Positions 35,490 through 45,429 of a stretch of DNA of 64,000 bases are shown here, one piece after another (the first letter of the stretch is position 1; each line of letters opens with the position of its first letter). Made by a program: the position numbers and the translations under genes. The stretch is from positions 186,001 to 250,000 of the forward strand of contig NZ_AQXR01000009.1 of NCBI RefSeq assembly GCF_000376885.1. Direction: 5' to 3'. The notes under the pieces are model-generated. The model was not told the DNA's origin. It saw nothing but the letters and a program-made list of their open reading frames with translations, and made no database searches. This DNA comes from Alloscardovia criceti DSM 17774. Lineage in GTDB: Bacteria > Actinomycetota > Actinomycetes > Actinomycetales > Bifidobacteriaceae.

Positions 35490-35498
35490 GGGGGGGGG
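35490..35498. repeat. Poly-G tract
   Basis: Nine consecutive Gs, flanked by GGGT and by six As, lie between the nanE terminator and the end of the CPBP gene. Such tracts can slip during replication, but it is outside any gene or promoter that I can identify. Confidence 0.8.
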
Positions 35499-35538
35499 AA
35501 AAAATGAGCTGGATTAACGAGGTTCCTTTACAGATGCA

Positions 35539-37053
35539 TTACGGGCGTGGCACCGGTCCGAAGTTGTGTGGATGATACGGATATTGCGGCTGCTGTGGCA
35601 TGGCAGTAGGGAACGGTGAGTATGTCCCGGTTGGGTATGGATTGTAGCGCAGGGATGGGGTTTGCTGTGTCATTTGTGCCGGATACGCGAATTGTGCTTG
35701 TTGAGCGGCGAAGAAGGCGGCTTGTTGCTGTGCATACTGCGCCGATGCTTGTGCCGCGAGCCTTTGCTGTTGTTTCAGGTGCTTGCGTTGTGTGTATTTT
35801 TCTTGAGTGGTGTGTACAAAAGTCTTAAAGTGTCCCGCGAGGTCGATGCCTTCGGTGTCGAACCAATGCTTTTTTGCGGCGCCCCAGACGATGCAGGCGG
35901 CTATGATTAGTTGCACGCTGATATCGATAATTGCGCCTAGTAGCCCGACAGAGCTGTCTGTGCCTGCGCTGGCATCGTAGAGTCCGAAGGCTTGGAAAAA
36001 CACGATGGTGACGTTATTGGCGATATGCATGCCGATGCCGGCTTCCAATCCGCCGGTGTACATCACCAGATAGCCGGTAATGAGTCCCAAGCTCAAAATG
36101 GTGGATAAGCCATACCAGTCATACAAGTGGAGGGATGTAAAAATGAGGGCTGGGATGATGGGGACAAGAATATGAGCGGCGCGGGGAATCCAGCGTCCCA
36201 TGGTTTGGATGAGCAGGCCGCGGAAAATATACTCTTCGGTGGCGCATTGGATGGGAACGATGGTGATGGCAAAGAAAAGTGTCACCAGAGAAGGCATGTG
36301 AATGTTGTAGTGTGCGCCGGACAGAAGATCGACAACGGCGGAAACTGTGTTGAGTAGGGTAAATAAAATGCCGGCTGTGAGGGTGGATTTCACAATTGCA
36401 CCCCAGCGTAAATGACCGAAAACGCTAGAAATTGAGCCAAAACTTTGATTTTTAAAAATCTTTACGGTCCACCACAGGGCGGGCAGCATGAGAGCAATGG
36501 AGCCGAACTGGACGAGCACAGAGGTGGGTCCCAGGTCGTCGGCGAGTGTGTTGGTATTAAATCCTAGGAATTGCACGTAGTCTTGGAAGCCCCATTCGCT
36601 GATAAGCGAGAGACCACCGAAGAAGAATACGCTTAGACTGAGCAGTGTGTAGAGGAGATACCACACGCCTATCGTGGCGAGGGGCTTCCACCAAGGATTG
36701 CGTGGAGTGTCGCGCAAAGTCGAAGCGTAGCCATGGCCTTTCCACCAGCCCTTCATACGTACCAATTCCCATGGCTTGGTGTACACGGTGCGTGGTGGTT
36801 CCGGTGTGCGAGGTGCCGTGTAGGACAGGGCAGGGAAGACTTTATGCGCGGGTTGCATCGTCGGAGTCACAGGCATTATCGCCGGCATAGGCGTCTGGCT
36901 GAGTTGTGGCGATGGGTAGGACGCGTAAGGGAAAACATAAGAATGGGCGTACCCGTATCCGGGTGCTCCTGCAGGGTTCTGCATCCTTGGAGAACCGCCT
37001 GCAAGAGAGGAATTGTACGTATATACATACGAGGAATTATTCGCTGACGTCAT
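35539..37053 (-). CDS. CPBP-family intramembrane protease with long low-complexity tails
   Basis: The central 270 residues (about 120-395) hold about eight membrane helices and the CPBP (CAAX/bacteriocin-processing) motifs: EEYIFRGLL, FTSLHLY and GIGMHIANNV. These supply the Glu and His residues that coordinate the metal. Such enzymes cut or bind membrane substrates, or confer self-immunity to bacteriocins. The N-terminal 110 residues are Ser/Pro/Tyr-rich. The C-terminal 100 residues are Gln/Ala/Tyr/Pro-rich and probably disordered, which is unusual for the family. Length 504, versus 200-300 for typical members. It stands alone and is divergent from the P-type ATPase. Confidence 0.85.
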   Translation of the reverse strand: MTSANNSSYVYTYNSSLAGGSPRMQNPAGAPGYGYAHSYVFPYASYPSPQLSQTPMPAIMPVTPTMQPAHKVFPALSYTAPRTPEPPRTVYTKPWELVRMKGWWKGHGYASTLRDTPRNPWWKPLATIGVWYLLYTLLSLSVFFFGGLSLISEWGFQDYVQFLGFNTNTLADDLGPTSVLVQFGSIALMLPALWWTVKIFKNQSFGSISSVFGHLRWGAIVKSTLTAGILFTLLNTVSAVVDLLSGAHYNIHMPSLVTLFFAITIVPIQCATEEYIFRGLLIQTMGRWIPRAAHILVPIIPALIFTSLHLYDWYGLSTILSLGLITGYLVMYTGGLEAGIGMHIANNVTIVFFQAFGLYDASAGTDSSVGLLGAIIDISVQLIIAACIVWGAAKKHWFDTEGIDLAGHFKTFVHTTQEKYTQRKHLKQQQRLAAQASAQYAQQQAAFFAAQQAQFAYPAQMTQQTPSLRYNPYPTGTYSPFPTAMPQQPQYPYHPHNFGPVPRP

Positions 37054-37106
37054 ACTTCCTTATTTTACGCATGAATGGACAGGGCGTTAAGTAAAGCATT
37101 TCGCAA

Positions 37107-37136
37107 TCGACGCAAATCCGCAAATTCCGCTACAAT
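37107..37136 (+). promoter_or_regulatory. Possible promoter of the P-type ATPase gene
   Basis: TCGACG (37107-37112), an 18-base spacer and TACAAT (37131-37136) lie about 114 bases before the ATPase start. The leader has a small ACGAG-GGAAA-CTCGT hairpin. I do not recognise a riboswitch in it. Confidence 0.35.
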
Positions 37137-37249
37137 AAGCACTGTAGAAACATATCCGCACAGCATATACATACGAGGGAAACTCGTCCACGGCGATTAT
37201 GTCGCTAGTTTTATATGTTGACAACTCTGCGGCGGAATAGGAGATAGTT

Positions 37250-40246
37250 ATGACCGATAATGTCGGTGTAACTCACGATGCGACGCAGAGTAATTCTGCG
37301 GCGCCATCTGAGACACGCACGTTAAATCCTTTCGAGGGCTCAGATCCGTCGATTTCTGAAATTTCAACCGTGGAAACGGCAATGAATACCAGCATTGCGC
37401 ACGGTTTGTCCACAGCGGAAGCGAAGGCACGTTTAGAGAAATTTGGGCCAAACGCGCTCGCTTCAAAGCCAAAAGACCCAGCATGGAAGCGTTTTTTGGC
37501 GCAATTCCAAGATCCGCTGGTATACCTGCTGCTGGCCGCTACGGTTATTTCCTTTGCAGCATGGGTGATTGAGCGCAATACCAATCCGGCAGGTGCAGAA
37601 CCATTGCCATTCGACTGCATTGTAATTGTGCTTATCTTGATTGTGAATGCGGTCCTCGGCTTTATCCAAGAAAATCGTGCAGAGGCGGCGGTTGAGGCTT
37701 TGGCACAAATGGCAACGCCGCAAACCACTGTCTTGCGTGACGGCCGCGTCAGCACTATTGCTACCGCGGATGTAGTGCCGGGTGACGTGCTCATTTTGGG
37801 TGAAGGCGATACCGTATCCGCGGATGGCCGCCTTTTCGAAGCGGCCAGTCTGCGCATTGCAGAGGCGTCCTTAACGGGTGAATCCCTGCCTGTGGCAAAG
37901 AAGGTCGTCACCTTAGACACGATTAAGTCCTTGGGCGACCGCGTCAATATGGTGTTTAATGGCACCTCGATTACGCAGGGTACGGGTCGTGCCATCGTCA
38001 CTTCCACGGGTATGAATACGCAGGTAGGTAAGATCGCCGACATGCTGTCTCAAACCACGGAAGAAGCCACGCCACTGGAAAAGGAAATGGACAATGTGTC
38101 CAGAATCTTGGGCATTGCTGTAGTAATTATTGCTGCCGTGGTGTTGGGTGCCTTGTGGCTGCTTGAAGGCTTCTCCACCATAGAAGATGTGATTGAATCC
38201 TTGCTGTTGGCCGTATCCTTGGCTGTGGCTGCGGTGCCGGAAGGTTTGGCTACGATTTTGACCGTGGTACTGGCTTTGGGTGTGCAGCGCATGGCAAAGC
38301 ACAACGCCATCGTGAAAAAGCTCTCCTCTGTGGAGACGTTGGGTTCTGCTTCGGTGATTTGCTCGGATAAGACGGGTACTTTGACACGCAACGAGATGAC
38401 CGTAGAAACTGTCATTACCCCAAGTGGTGAGGTCAAGCTGACGGGTACGGGTTACGATCCAAGCGGCCTGTTGCTTAATGTGGATGGAAGCGAAGTGAGT
38501 GCAGCGTCCACATTGCGCCCAGAAGTGGTGGCTGCTTTGGCTGCCGGTTCTATTGCCAACAATGCTGAGCTGCAGAAGCCAACGGATGCCAAGAGCTCCT
38601 GGGAGATTGTGGGAGATCCAACCGAGGCTTCTGTGCTGGTGGCGGCACGCAAGATTCGTGCAATGGATACGTATCAGGGCATCGAACGTGTGGCCGAAAT
38701 TCCATTTACCTCCGAGCGCAAAATGCAAACTGTGATTGCGCGCGATAAGTCGGATGCTAATTCTTTGACAGCTTATGCGAAGGGTGCTCCAGATGTTTTG
38801 CTGGCTCACTGCGCCTTCATTGAGGTTAATGGCACTGTGCGTGCACTGACCGAAGAGGATCGTCAAGGCATTTTGAGCCAGGTGGAGCGTTTGTCTTCGC
38901 AGGCATACCGTACTTTAGGTCAGGCATATCGCCCATTCCATCAGTCACGTTTGGCGGATATCGAGGGCATTCAGACCAATGCTTCCGGTCAGATTGACGA
39001 TATTTCCGAGCAGGATGAGGTTATCGAACGCGACTATATCTGGCTTGGCATGGTGGGTATTATTGATCCGCCTCGCACCGAAGTACGCGATTCCATTGCG
39101 GAAGCACACCGCGCAGGCATTCGCACCATTATGATTACTGGTGATCACCCGTTGACGGCGGCTCGCATTGCTTCGGATTTGGGCATTATCGATGAGGAGC
39201 TGGCAGAGCGCACGGGTCGTCGCGCCTTGACTGGCGACCAGCTGGACGCTTTGACGGATGAGGAATTCAAGCAAGCCGTTAACGAAGTGTCCGTGTACGC
39301 ACGCGTGGCTCCAGAGCATAAGTTGCGTATCGTCAACGCTTTGCAAAAGCAGGGCAATATCGTGGCTATGACCGGTGACGGCGTCAATGATGCTCCAGCC
39401 GTGAAGTCCGCGGATATCGGCGTGGCTATGGGCATTACCGGTACAGAGGTGACCAAGCAGTCCGCAAAGATGATTTTGGCAGATGATAACTTCTCCACCA
39501 TCGTGGCAGCTGTGCGCGAGGGTCGTGTGATTTTCGATAACATTCGTAAATTCTTGCGCTACCTGCTCAGCTCCAATGTGGGCGAGGTCTTTACCGTATT
39601 CTTCGGTGTGGTCTTAGCTGGATTCTTGGGTATCCAAGATCCAAATTCCACCGGTGTTACCGTGCCGCTTTTGGCTACGCAGCTCTTGTGGATTAACCTG
39701 CTCACCGATGCGGCGCCGGCATTGGCCATGGGTGTGGATGGTCAAACGGACGATGTGATGGGACGTGCGCCACGTAAGGTCAGCGACCGCGTGATCGACA
39801 CGGCGATGTGGCTCAATATTGCCTTCATCGGCCTCGTCATGGCAGCGGTAACCTTGATCGGCATCGATCTCTACCTGCCAGGCGGTCTGTTTACGGATAC
39901 CTCGGGAATCCGCGGCATTGTTTCTGATGCGGAGCCAATAGTGATGGCACGTACTATGGGCTTTACCATTTTGGTATTTGCTCAGCTCTTCAACGCACTG
40001 GCCTCCCGCTCAGCCACCCAGTCAGCCTTTAAGGATCTCTTCTCGAACGCATGGCTGTGGGGCGCAATCGCCCTGTCCATCGTGCTGCAGCTGGCAGTTA
40101 TTTACATTCCAGTGCTCAACGAGGCCTTCGGCACCACACCTCTGCACGCGCATCAGTGGTTCGAAGCCATTGGTTTGGCGGCGGCCGTGCTTGTGCTGTC
40201 GGAAGTCTACAAGTTGGTCGTACGCTTAGTGACGAAGCACAAGTAA
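37250..40246 (+). CDS. Cation-transporting P-type ATPase, calcium (IIA) type
   Basis: The 998-residue protein begins at ATG 37250, with GGAG seven bases before. It has an N-terminal cation-ATPase domain (AHGLSTAEAKARLEKFGPN), actuator motif LTGESLP, helix-4 PEGL (about residue 330), phosphorylated Asp373 in CSDKTGTLT, nucleotide-domain motifs, and MITGDHPLTA and MTGDGVNDAPA in the P domain. Helix 6 has NLLTDAAPA. The PEGL and N..TD residues are those of SERCA/PMR1-like Ca2+ pumps; Mn2+ or other cations remain possible. It would export the ion from the cytoplasm. It is monocistronic, ending at a strong terminator. Confidence 0.9.
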   Translation: MTDNVGVTHDATQSNSAAPSETRTLNPFEGSDPSISEISTVETAMNTSIAHGLSTAEAKARLEKFGPNALASKPKDPAWKRFLAQFQDPLVYLLLAATVISFAAWVIERNTNPAGAEPLPFDCIVIVLILIVNAVLGFIQENRAEAAVEALAQMATPQTTVLRDGRVSTIATADVVPGDVLILGEGDTVSADGRLFEAASLRIAEASLTGESLPVAKKVVTLDTIKSLGDRVNMVFNGTSITQGTGRAIVTSTGMNTQVGKIADMLSQTTEEATPLEKEMDNVSRILGIAVVIIAAVVLGALWLLEGFSTIEDVIESLLLAVSLAVAAVPEGLATILTVVLALGVQRMAKHNAIVKKLSSVETLGSASVICSDKTGTLTRNEMTVETVITPSGEVKLTGTGYDPSGLLLNVDGSEVSAASTLRPEVVAALAAGSIANNAELQKPTDAKSSWEIVGDPTEASVLVAARKIRAMDTYQGIERVAEIPFTSERKMQTVIARDKSDANSLTAYAKGAPDVLLAHCAFIEVNGTVRALTEEDRQGILSQVERLSSQAYRTLGQAYRPFHQSRLADIEGIQTNASGQIDDISEQDEVIERDYIWLGMVGIIDPPRTEVRDSIAEAHRAGIRTIMITGDHPLTAARIASDLGIIDEELAERTGRRALTGDQLDALTDEEFKQAVNEVSVYARVAPEHKLRIVNALQKQGNIVAMTGDGVNDAPAVKSADIGVAMGITGTEVTKQSAKMILADDNFSTIVAAVREGRVIFDNIRKFLRYLLSSNVGEVFTVFFGVVLAGFLGIQDPNSTGVTVPLLATQLLWINLLTDAAPALAMGVDGQTDDVMGRAPRKVSDRVIDTAMWLNIAFIGLVMAAVTLIGIDLYLPGGLFTDTSGIRGIVSDAEPIVMARTMGFTILVFAQLFNALASRSATQSAFKDLFSNAWLWGAIALSIVLQLAVIYIPVLNEAFGTTPLHAHQWFEAIGLAAAVLVLSEVYKLVVRLVTKHK

Positions 40247-40268
40247 GCGTCCACAACCGGTAAGCTAT

Positions 40269-40307
40269 GAAAGGCTCCCTGTGCAGTTCTTGCGCAGGGA
40301 GCCTTTC
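40269..40307. terminator. Bidirectional terminator after the P-type ATPase gene
   Basis: GAAAGGCTCCCTG (40269-40281) pairs with CAGGGAGCCTTTC (40295-40307). It lies between convergent genes. Confidence 0.88.
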
Positions 40308-40322
40308 TCGTAGGGAATGTAA

Positions 40323-41360
40323 CTATTGAATAATGGCTTCGATTATAGCCATTTCAATCTGATTTAGGGGTTCCTTAGCCTCAGGAATTGGCTGCAATGG
40401 ATAATCATGCGTCATATTTTCACCAATATGCAACTTTGTGTGCACACCTGCCTCGGACAGCAGGGCTGCGAACTCTGTGGTATCCGGGTAGAAGATTTCA
40501 TCGGTGCCCACCAACAACGTAACCTGAGAATTCTTGAGATCCTTCAGATTTCCGGTGATTGGGGAAATGCGATAATCGCTGTCATCCCAGCTACCCGCCC
40601 ACTCATGGGCATCGATACGCAGAGCGTCCGCATTATTCATAGGATCCAGAGCCTTGTATTCTTCGATTTCGGGGTTATCCAAGCGCGTATCCAACCATGG
40701 GCAGATAGCCACAATGCCTTCCGGAGCCTGTATGCCCTTCTTCGCCCAGTCCAAAGCCAATCCCAACGCGAGCCCAGCGCCAGAACTATCGCCCATTACA
40801 ATAACCTTCTGATGAGGATTAAGCGCGCGGAAATTCGTATATAGCGCGGTAATCTGACGGTAGGCATCCTGAGCCGTGCCATACGGCGCAGGATCGTAAT
40901 CCGGCAGAAGCACATCCACACCGTACTGCTTGGTCATGTGCGAAATAAAGGCCACATGCAGTGGTGAAATCGAGCCCACATAACTGCCACCATGCACAAA
41001 GAGAATCGTGGTATTTGGTGCAATCGTATTGGAATAATCCTTTGGGCTGAAACGGTATGTGGTCATGCCGTAGGTGTCTGTTTCGGCATCGTTGCCATCG
41101 TCATACACCGTGGCAATGCCAGACTTCAACACCACACCCTGAAGACCCGCATCCTGACGTTCCGAGCCCTTGCGTGTATCCAGCCAAGCAATTTCTTGCT
41201 GCGCATTGCGCTGAGGATAGATTTCGAATGTCTTTTTCACCGCTAAGGACATGCCTGAACGCTGATGCTTGGTGCGTGCATATTTGTCAAAAGCCCATGC
41301 GGCGCCGACAGCGACGGCAGCACCTGCGACAAGCTTTCCAATCCATGATGAACGTGCCAT
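40323..41360 (-). CDS. Membrane-anchored alpha/beta hydrolase (HSL-like esterase)
   Basis: An N-terminal hydrophobic anchor (about residues 8-25) precedes an alpha/beta hydrolase domain. The oxyanion HGG (123-125) and nucleophile motif GDSSG (190-194, Ser192) place it in the hormone-sensitive-lipase/acetyl-esterase group. The acid and base are probably Asp in LLVGTDEIFYP and His in MTHDYPLQP. The hydrolase end also has LDTRLDNPEIEEY. The substrate is unknown. It is read with the PAP2 gene upstream (24-base gap), so the two may act on lipids or be simple neighbours. Confidence 0.83.
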   Translation of the reverse strand: MARSSWIGKLVAGAAVAVGAAWAFDKYARTKHQRSGMSLAVKKTFEIYPQRNAQQEIAWLDTRKGSERQDAGLQGVVLKSGIATVYDDGNDAETDTYGMTTYRFSPKDYSNTIAPNTTILFVHGGSYVGSISPLHVAFISHMTKQYGVDVLLPDYDPAPYGTAQDAYRQITALYTNFRALNPHQKVIVMGDSSGAGLALGLALDWAKKGIQAPEGIVAICPWLDTRLDNPEIEEYKALDPMNNADALRIDAHEWAGSWDDSDYRISPITGNLKDLKNSQVTLLVGTDEIFYPDTTEFAALLSEAGVHTKLHIGENMTHDYPLQPIPEAKEPLNQIEMAIIEAIIQ

Positions 41361-41384
41361 ATCTTTTCCTTTCGATAGAGATGG

Positions 41385-42110
41385 TTAAGACTGAGAAGGT
41401 GAAAGCCGAGGGCTACTCATTGGCTTATGTGCGTACAGCTTGGCGAGCTGAGCGTAGTACACCCATGCCACTAACGCCGTCCATGCAATGCCCAGCGACC
41501 ATCCGCCCAGCACATCCGTAACCCAATGCTGAGCCACATAAACGCGGCTAATGCCAATAAGCACAGGCAAAATGACTGCAAAAATGCTAAAAGCACGTGC
41601 CCATTTGCGCTGCACCTCGGTTGTAGCCAGCGAGACTACGATAATGGCCAAAGTCAGCCATAGTACGGTGTTGTTCGCACTGTGGCCTGAAGGGAAAGAC
41701 TGCTGATCTTCTACCGTGCCCAACCAGAAGGAGGCGTCGGGGCGCAAACGGCTCATGGCACGCTTAATAGCGGTGACGATAATCACGTCACCGGCCAGCG
41801 CACCAAAAAGAATCTTCACCTGCAGCCAGCGACGCTTAAAGGCCAAAATTCCCAAAGATACAGCGGCAAGAATCATCACAACCGTTGTACCGCCAAAACT
41901 AGTAATCACAGGGAAAATAGCATTGAAGAACGCATTACGATGAGCGACCACGCCCTCGGTTATGCTCAAATCCCATTGGGCAGTGGCTCCGGATGCTACC
42001 AAAGCGGTAATCAGCACAAAAATAACAGCAAAAATACCACCCACCTGAGCGCAAAGGCGCTGCGCAGATCTGAGTAACTGTGTGCGTGAGGTCGCGTGTG
42101 AATTAGTCAT
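41385..42110 (-). CDS. PAP2-family membrane phosphatase
   Basis: The 241-residue protein has about five or six membrane helices and the full PAP2 signature: [16 protein letters not shown] and [16 protein letters not shown] (catalytic and phosphate-binding residues). Members remove phosphate from lipid phosphates such as undecaprenyl pyrophosphate or phosphatidylglycerol phosphate; which one is not clear. The start is ATG 42108-42110, which overlaps the dcd end by 8 bases, with AGGAG 12 bases upstream. A longer frame to 42266 would lie inside dcd. Confidence 0.87.
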   Translation of the reverse strand: MTNSHATSRTQLLRSAQRLCAQVGGIFAVIFVLITALVASGATAQWDLSITEGVVAHRNAFFNAIFPVITSFGGTTVVMILAAVSLGILAFKRRWLQVKILFGALAGDVIIVTAIKRAMSRLRPDASFWLGTVEDQQSFPSGHSANNTVLWLTLAIIVVSLATTEVQRKWARAFSIFAVILPVLIGISRVYVAQHWVTDVLGGWSLGIAWTALVAWVYYAQLAKLYAHKPMSSPRLSPSQS

Positions 42111-42702
42111 GAATGTCGAGTTCTCCTGAAACATCAGCCTTGTAGAAATTAATATACGAGCGGGAAGCCGTCGGTCCGCGCTGGCCCTGATAGTGCGAGC
42201 CATTGGGCGCGCTTCCATACGGATGCTCGGCAGAGCTGGACAGCTGGAAGAAGCACATTTGCCCAATCTTCATGCCCGGCCACAGTTTGACGGGTAGGGT
42301 GCTGACATTCGATAATTCCAACGTAATATGACCTTCAAAGCCCGGATCGATGAAGCCTGCAGTCGAATGCGTCAAAATGCCCAAACGGCCCAGCGAGCTC
42401 TTGCCTTCAAGGCGCGCAGCCACGGAATTTCCCAGCTTGACGTACTCATAAGTGGAGCCCAAGATAAACTCACCTGGATGCAAAATCCACGGTTGATCGG
42501 CTTCCACCTCCAGAAGCTCGGTTAAATCACCCTGATCCTCGGCAGGATCGACGTAGGTGTGCTTATGATTATTAAAAATTCTAAAAAATCTATCGAGGCG
42601 TACATCAATCGATGCCGGCTGCACCATTTCAGGCGTCCACGGGGTCAGAGAAATCTCCCCAGACGCGTGGGCCTGTACTATATCGCGATCACTTAAAAGC
42701 AT
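42103..42702 (-). CDS. dcd: dCTP deaminase
   Basis: Dcd makes dUTP (or directly dUMP in bifunctional forms) from dCTP for thymidylate synthesis. The N-terminus [22 protein letters not shown], the trimer-core [20 protein letters not shown] with the catalytic Glu, and the end [10 protein letters not shown] are typical. Length 199 is slightly longer than the usual 190. It is followed by the overlapping PAP2 gene. Whether it is mono- or bifunctional cannot be said without modelling the C-terminus. Confidence 0.92.
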   Translation of the reverse strand: MLLSDRDIVQAHASGEISLTPWTPEMVQPASIDVRLDRFFRIFNNHKHTYVDPAEDQGDLTELLEVEADQPWILHPGEFILGSTYEYVKLGNSVAARLEGKSSLGRLGILTHSTAGFIDPGFEGHITLELSNVSTLPVKLWPGMKIGQMCFFQLSSSAEHPYGSAPNGSHYQGQRGPTASRSYINFYKADVSGELDIHD

Positions 42703-42936
42703 AATTCAAGTGTACCCGCGAGCCATTGAAATTCGAGCCCAGAAAACGGTTTAGCACAGATGTATACAAAATTTTCTATTTTACGGCTTTCGAATTTTAT
42801 ATCACGAATATTCAGGCCATGCTCAGAGTACGTTCAGACGAGCAAAGGGGCACACGTACTCATCACACGTCTCAAAATTGTCAAGAAGAGCTGAATTTTA
42901 TGGGATGATGAGGGTGTTTAGGTTTAGAGTAGAACT

Positions 42937-43722
42937 ATGAAACATATACCCGTAGAGCCGGGAGGTCCCGCCACTGCTGTTGCAGGTCATTACGGCGATG
43001 AACTCCACGTAGAAGATGCCCTGTTTTCGCCTGGGCGAGGCATGAATAATCCTCGCAGGCCGCTGTTTATTTTGCTCCATGGCTGGGGATCTAATGAGGA
43101 CGATATCGCGCAGTTCTTCTCGGGCTATGTATCGCCCCATAGCGACTACGTATCCTTGCGTGCGCCGCTCACCTTGCTCGATCCGAACGATATGGGTGAT
43201 TTCATGGATGAGGATGCTGCGGGGCTGGCGGCTAAGACGCGAGGCGCGTTTACCTGGTTCCACGAGGCGGTGCCGCAGGGTGAAGATCGCGATCGTGATA
43301 TGTATGCTGCGGCGGTGGCCATTGATCAGTGGGTGGAGGATTTTATCCCGGATGAGCGGGAGGTTATCCCGTGCGGATTTTCGCAGGGTGGTGCGTTGGC
43401 AGTGCATCTTATGCGCATCAATCCGCAGCGATACAAGGCGGCGGCCTGTTTATCCGGATTTTTAGCGCCTGGACTGGTGGAGGGCACGCACAATGCGGAT
43501 ATGGAATTACAGCTGAAGTCACCGTCCATTTTTTATGGATATGGCTTGCGCGATGATGTGATTCCACGTTTTGAGTCCAATACCATGGCCGCATTTTTGG
43601 AGGAGAATTCCTTCTTGAAGATGTGCGAGTACAAGCAGCTGGATCATGCGGTGAGTTTGGACGAGTGTAACGATTTGCGTCAATGGCTTATGGACATCGG
43701 CGCCTCTAGTGGGGTCATGTAA
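42937..43722 (+). CDS. Phospholipase/carboxylesterase-family alpha/beta hydrolase
   Basis: This 261-residue cytoplasmic protein resembles acyl-protein thioesterase/carboxylesterase family members: oxyanion segment FILLHGWGSNEDD, nucleophile motif PCGFSQGGALA and the His in QLDHAVSLDE. The acid is probably Asp in YGLRDDVIP. It has a 30-residue N-terminal extension. The substrate is unknown. The 234-base gap before it is AT-rich; I see no clear promoter or RNA there. Confidence 0.84.
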   Translation: MKHIPVEPGGPATAVAGHYGDELHVEDALFSPGRGMNNPRRPLFILLHGWGSNEDDIAQFFSGYVSPHSDYVSLRAPLTLLDPNDMGDFMDEDAAGLAAKTRGAFTWFHEAVPQGEDRDRDMYAAAVAIDQWVEDFIPDEREVIPCGFSQGGALAVHLMRINPQRYKAAACLSGFLAPGLVEGTHNADMELQLKSPSIFYGYGLRDDVIPRFESNTMAAFLEENSFLKMCEYKQLDHAVSLDECNDLRQWLMDIGASSGVM

Positions 43723-43732
43723 AATTACGAAT

Positions 43733-44152
43733 ATGATAGGAATCTTGATTTGGCTTGTGGTCATTTGCGCTTTGGTGTACTTTATCGTGCGCTGGGCGCA
43801 GGGTGAGGCTGTGATCAATAATCAAGCCAGCGGATTGAGCTCGGTAGAGCGTGACGATGCTGAACCGCTCAATGACGGGAAACCTGCACCGCGTATGGCG
43901 GGCACGCCTATGTCATACCCTCCTCAAGAGGGCGTGCGCGAGCTGGCTGCACAGTTGCGCAAGGAAGCCCGAGCAAAGGAAGCGGGCATAGGGCCCGCAG
44001 AGCGCGCGGAGGATGTGGTCGATTCAGCAAATCAGGCGGCGCAGGCAGAGCAGAGCTCCACGTCAGCAGACGGCACAGCCTCAGAAAATGAGCCGGAAGC
44101 TAAGGTTTACATTGGAGAGCATTCTTCGGTTGTCTCCGTTCATCTCCAGTAA
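43733..44152 (+). CDS. Small single-pass membrane protein of unknown function
   Basis: The 139-residue frame starts with one membrane helix (MIGILIWLVVICALVYFIV) and continues with an Ala/Glu-rich cytoplasmic region, which includes a helical stretch REELAAQLRKEARAK-like. It ends ...HSSVVSVHLQ. I do not recognise a family. It lies 10 bases after the esterase and 50 bases before ftsY, so the three may be co-transcribed. The ribosome-binding site for ATG 43733 is poor; a GTG at 43709 is an alternative. Confidence 0.7.
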   Translation: MIGILIWLVVICALVYFIVRWAQGEAVINNQASGLSSVERDDAEPLNDGKPAPRMAGTPMSYPPQEGVRELAAQLRKEARAKEAGIGPAERAEDVVDSANQAAQAEQSSTSADGTASENEPEAKVYIGEHSSVVSVHLQ

Positions 44153-44202
44153 CGCAGCTGTGCAGGAATTTAACAATTACGAGGTTCAAGTAGGTCAGAA
44201 GT

Positions 44203-45429
44203 ATGGATATTCATGTGATGTGGGCGATTATAGCTATCGTCGCCGTAGTTATAGGTGTGGCGCTGATTGTGTGGGCTATGGCGCGCAGGAAGAAGGCCGG
44301 CTCTGCGACTGAGCAGGGGCAGGTGCAGAGCCCAGAAGCTCCAGCACGTGCAGCAAGCGCACCGGAAATACAGACAGAGTCGGCAGTCAGCTCGACGGTG
44401 CCAGTAGCAGAGCAAACAGCAGCGTCACAGGAAGAGCTCGAGGAAGAGGAAGTAGTCTCTGAACCCGCCATTCAAGTGCCCGAAAGCGGCAACTCGCGCA
44501 TGCAAAGGCTACGCTCTCGACTGGCCAACTCTGCAAATCCGTTTGGCAAGGCCCTTTTCGCCATTCTTACGCGCGATAATCTCACCGAAGCGGACTGGGA
44601 AGAGGTGGAAGATACTCTACTCCTCGCCGATGTGGGGGCTGAAACTTCCGCCCAGATAGTCGAGCGGCTGCGCAAGGATGCGCGCATCCAGGATGCGCAA
44701 AACTCGGTCGCCATCCGTGAAATGCTACGCGCCCAGCTCCTCCAGGCTGTGCAAACCGACAAGGACGGTCACACCTTCAATCGCGAGCTTGAGCTCTATC
44801 GTGAGCCGGATGCCTCTGATACGCATGTCATCATGATGGTGGGTGTGAACGGCTCCGGCAAGACCACCACCACGGGTAAGTTGTCGCGCTTGCTCATCGC
44901 GGAGGGTGTGGAAAAAATCGTGCTCGGAGCTGCCGATACCTTCCGTGCAGCCGCTGCCGAGCAGTTGCAAACCTGGGGAGATACCGTGGGCGTGCCCGTG
45001 GTGCGCAGCGATAAAGAGGGTACAGATCCGGCTTCTGTCGGCTTTGAGGCGGCCCAGAAGGCCAAAGAAGATCACGCTCAGGTGCTTATCGTGGATACGG
45101 CAGGACGCTTGCAAAATAAGTCCAATCTGATGGATGAGCTGGGCAAAATTCGCCGTGTCATCGAAAAAACCTTGCCGGTAGGCGAGGTCCTGCTCGTGCT
45201 CGATGCTACCATCGGTCAAAACGGTATGGCGCAGGCAAAGGTTTTCGCCGAAGTCATTGGCATTACCGGTCTTGTGCTCACGAAGCTGGATGGTTCTGCT
45301 AAGGGTGGCGTGGTCATTTCCGTCCAACGCGAGCTGGGGGTGCCGGTGAAATTCGTAGGGCTGGGCGAAGGCGCGGATGATTTGACGCGCTTCGATGCAG
45401 AAAGCTTCGTAGACGGTATCTTGGGCTAA
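44203..45429 (+). CDS. ftsY: Signal recognition particle receptor FtsY
   Basis: FtsY docks ribosome-SRP complexes at the membrane. A true N-terminal membrane helix (about residues 6-26) is followed by an acidic linker (30-100), the helical N domain (about 105-190) and the GTPase G domain: GVNGSGKTTTTGKL, DTFRAAAAEQL, DTAGRLQNKSNLMDEL and TKLDGSAKGG. It has 408 residues. Actinobacterial FtsY proteins often carry this transmembrane anchor, where E. coli FtsY has an amphipathic one. Confidence 0.95.
   Translation: MDIHVMWAIIAIVAVVIGVALIVWAMARRKKAGSATEQGQVQSPEAPARAASAPEIQTESAVSSTVPVAEQTAASQEELEEEEVVSEPAIQVPESGNSRMQRLRSRLANSANPFGKALFAILTRDNLTEADWEEVEDTLLLADVGAETSAQIVERLRKDARIQDAQNSVAIREMLRAQLLQAVQTDKDGHTFNRELELYREPDASDTHVIMMVGVNGSGKTTTTGKLSRLLIAEGVEKIVLGAADTFRAAAAEQLQTWGDTVGVPVVRSDKEGTDPASVGFEAAQKAKEDHAQVLIVDTAGRLQNKSNLMDELGKIRRVIEKTLPVGEVLLVLDATIGQNGMAQAKVFAEVIGITGLVLTKLDGSAKGGVVISVQRELGVPVKFVGLGEGADDLTRFDAESFVDGILG

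Noticed and set aside
35490-35498. Poly-G tract as a phase-variation switch
   Set aside because: It lies in an intergenic stretch after a terminator, not in a promoter or reading frame, so slippage would have no obvious effect.
37137-37249. yybP-ykoY or M-box riboswitch upstream of the P-type ATPase
   Set aside because: The leader has one small hairpin, but I could not find the conserved cores of either family.
42726-42908. Sixty-codon frame between dcd and the esterase gene
   Set aside because: No ribosome-binding site, no recognisable family and an AT-rich composition typical of a promoter region.
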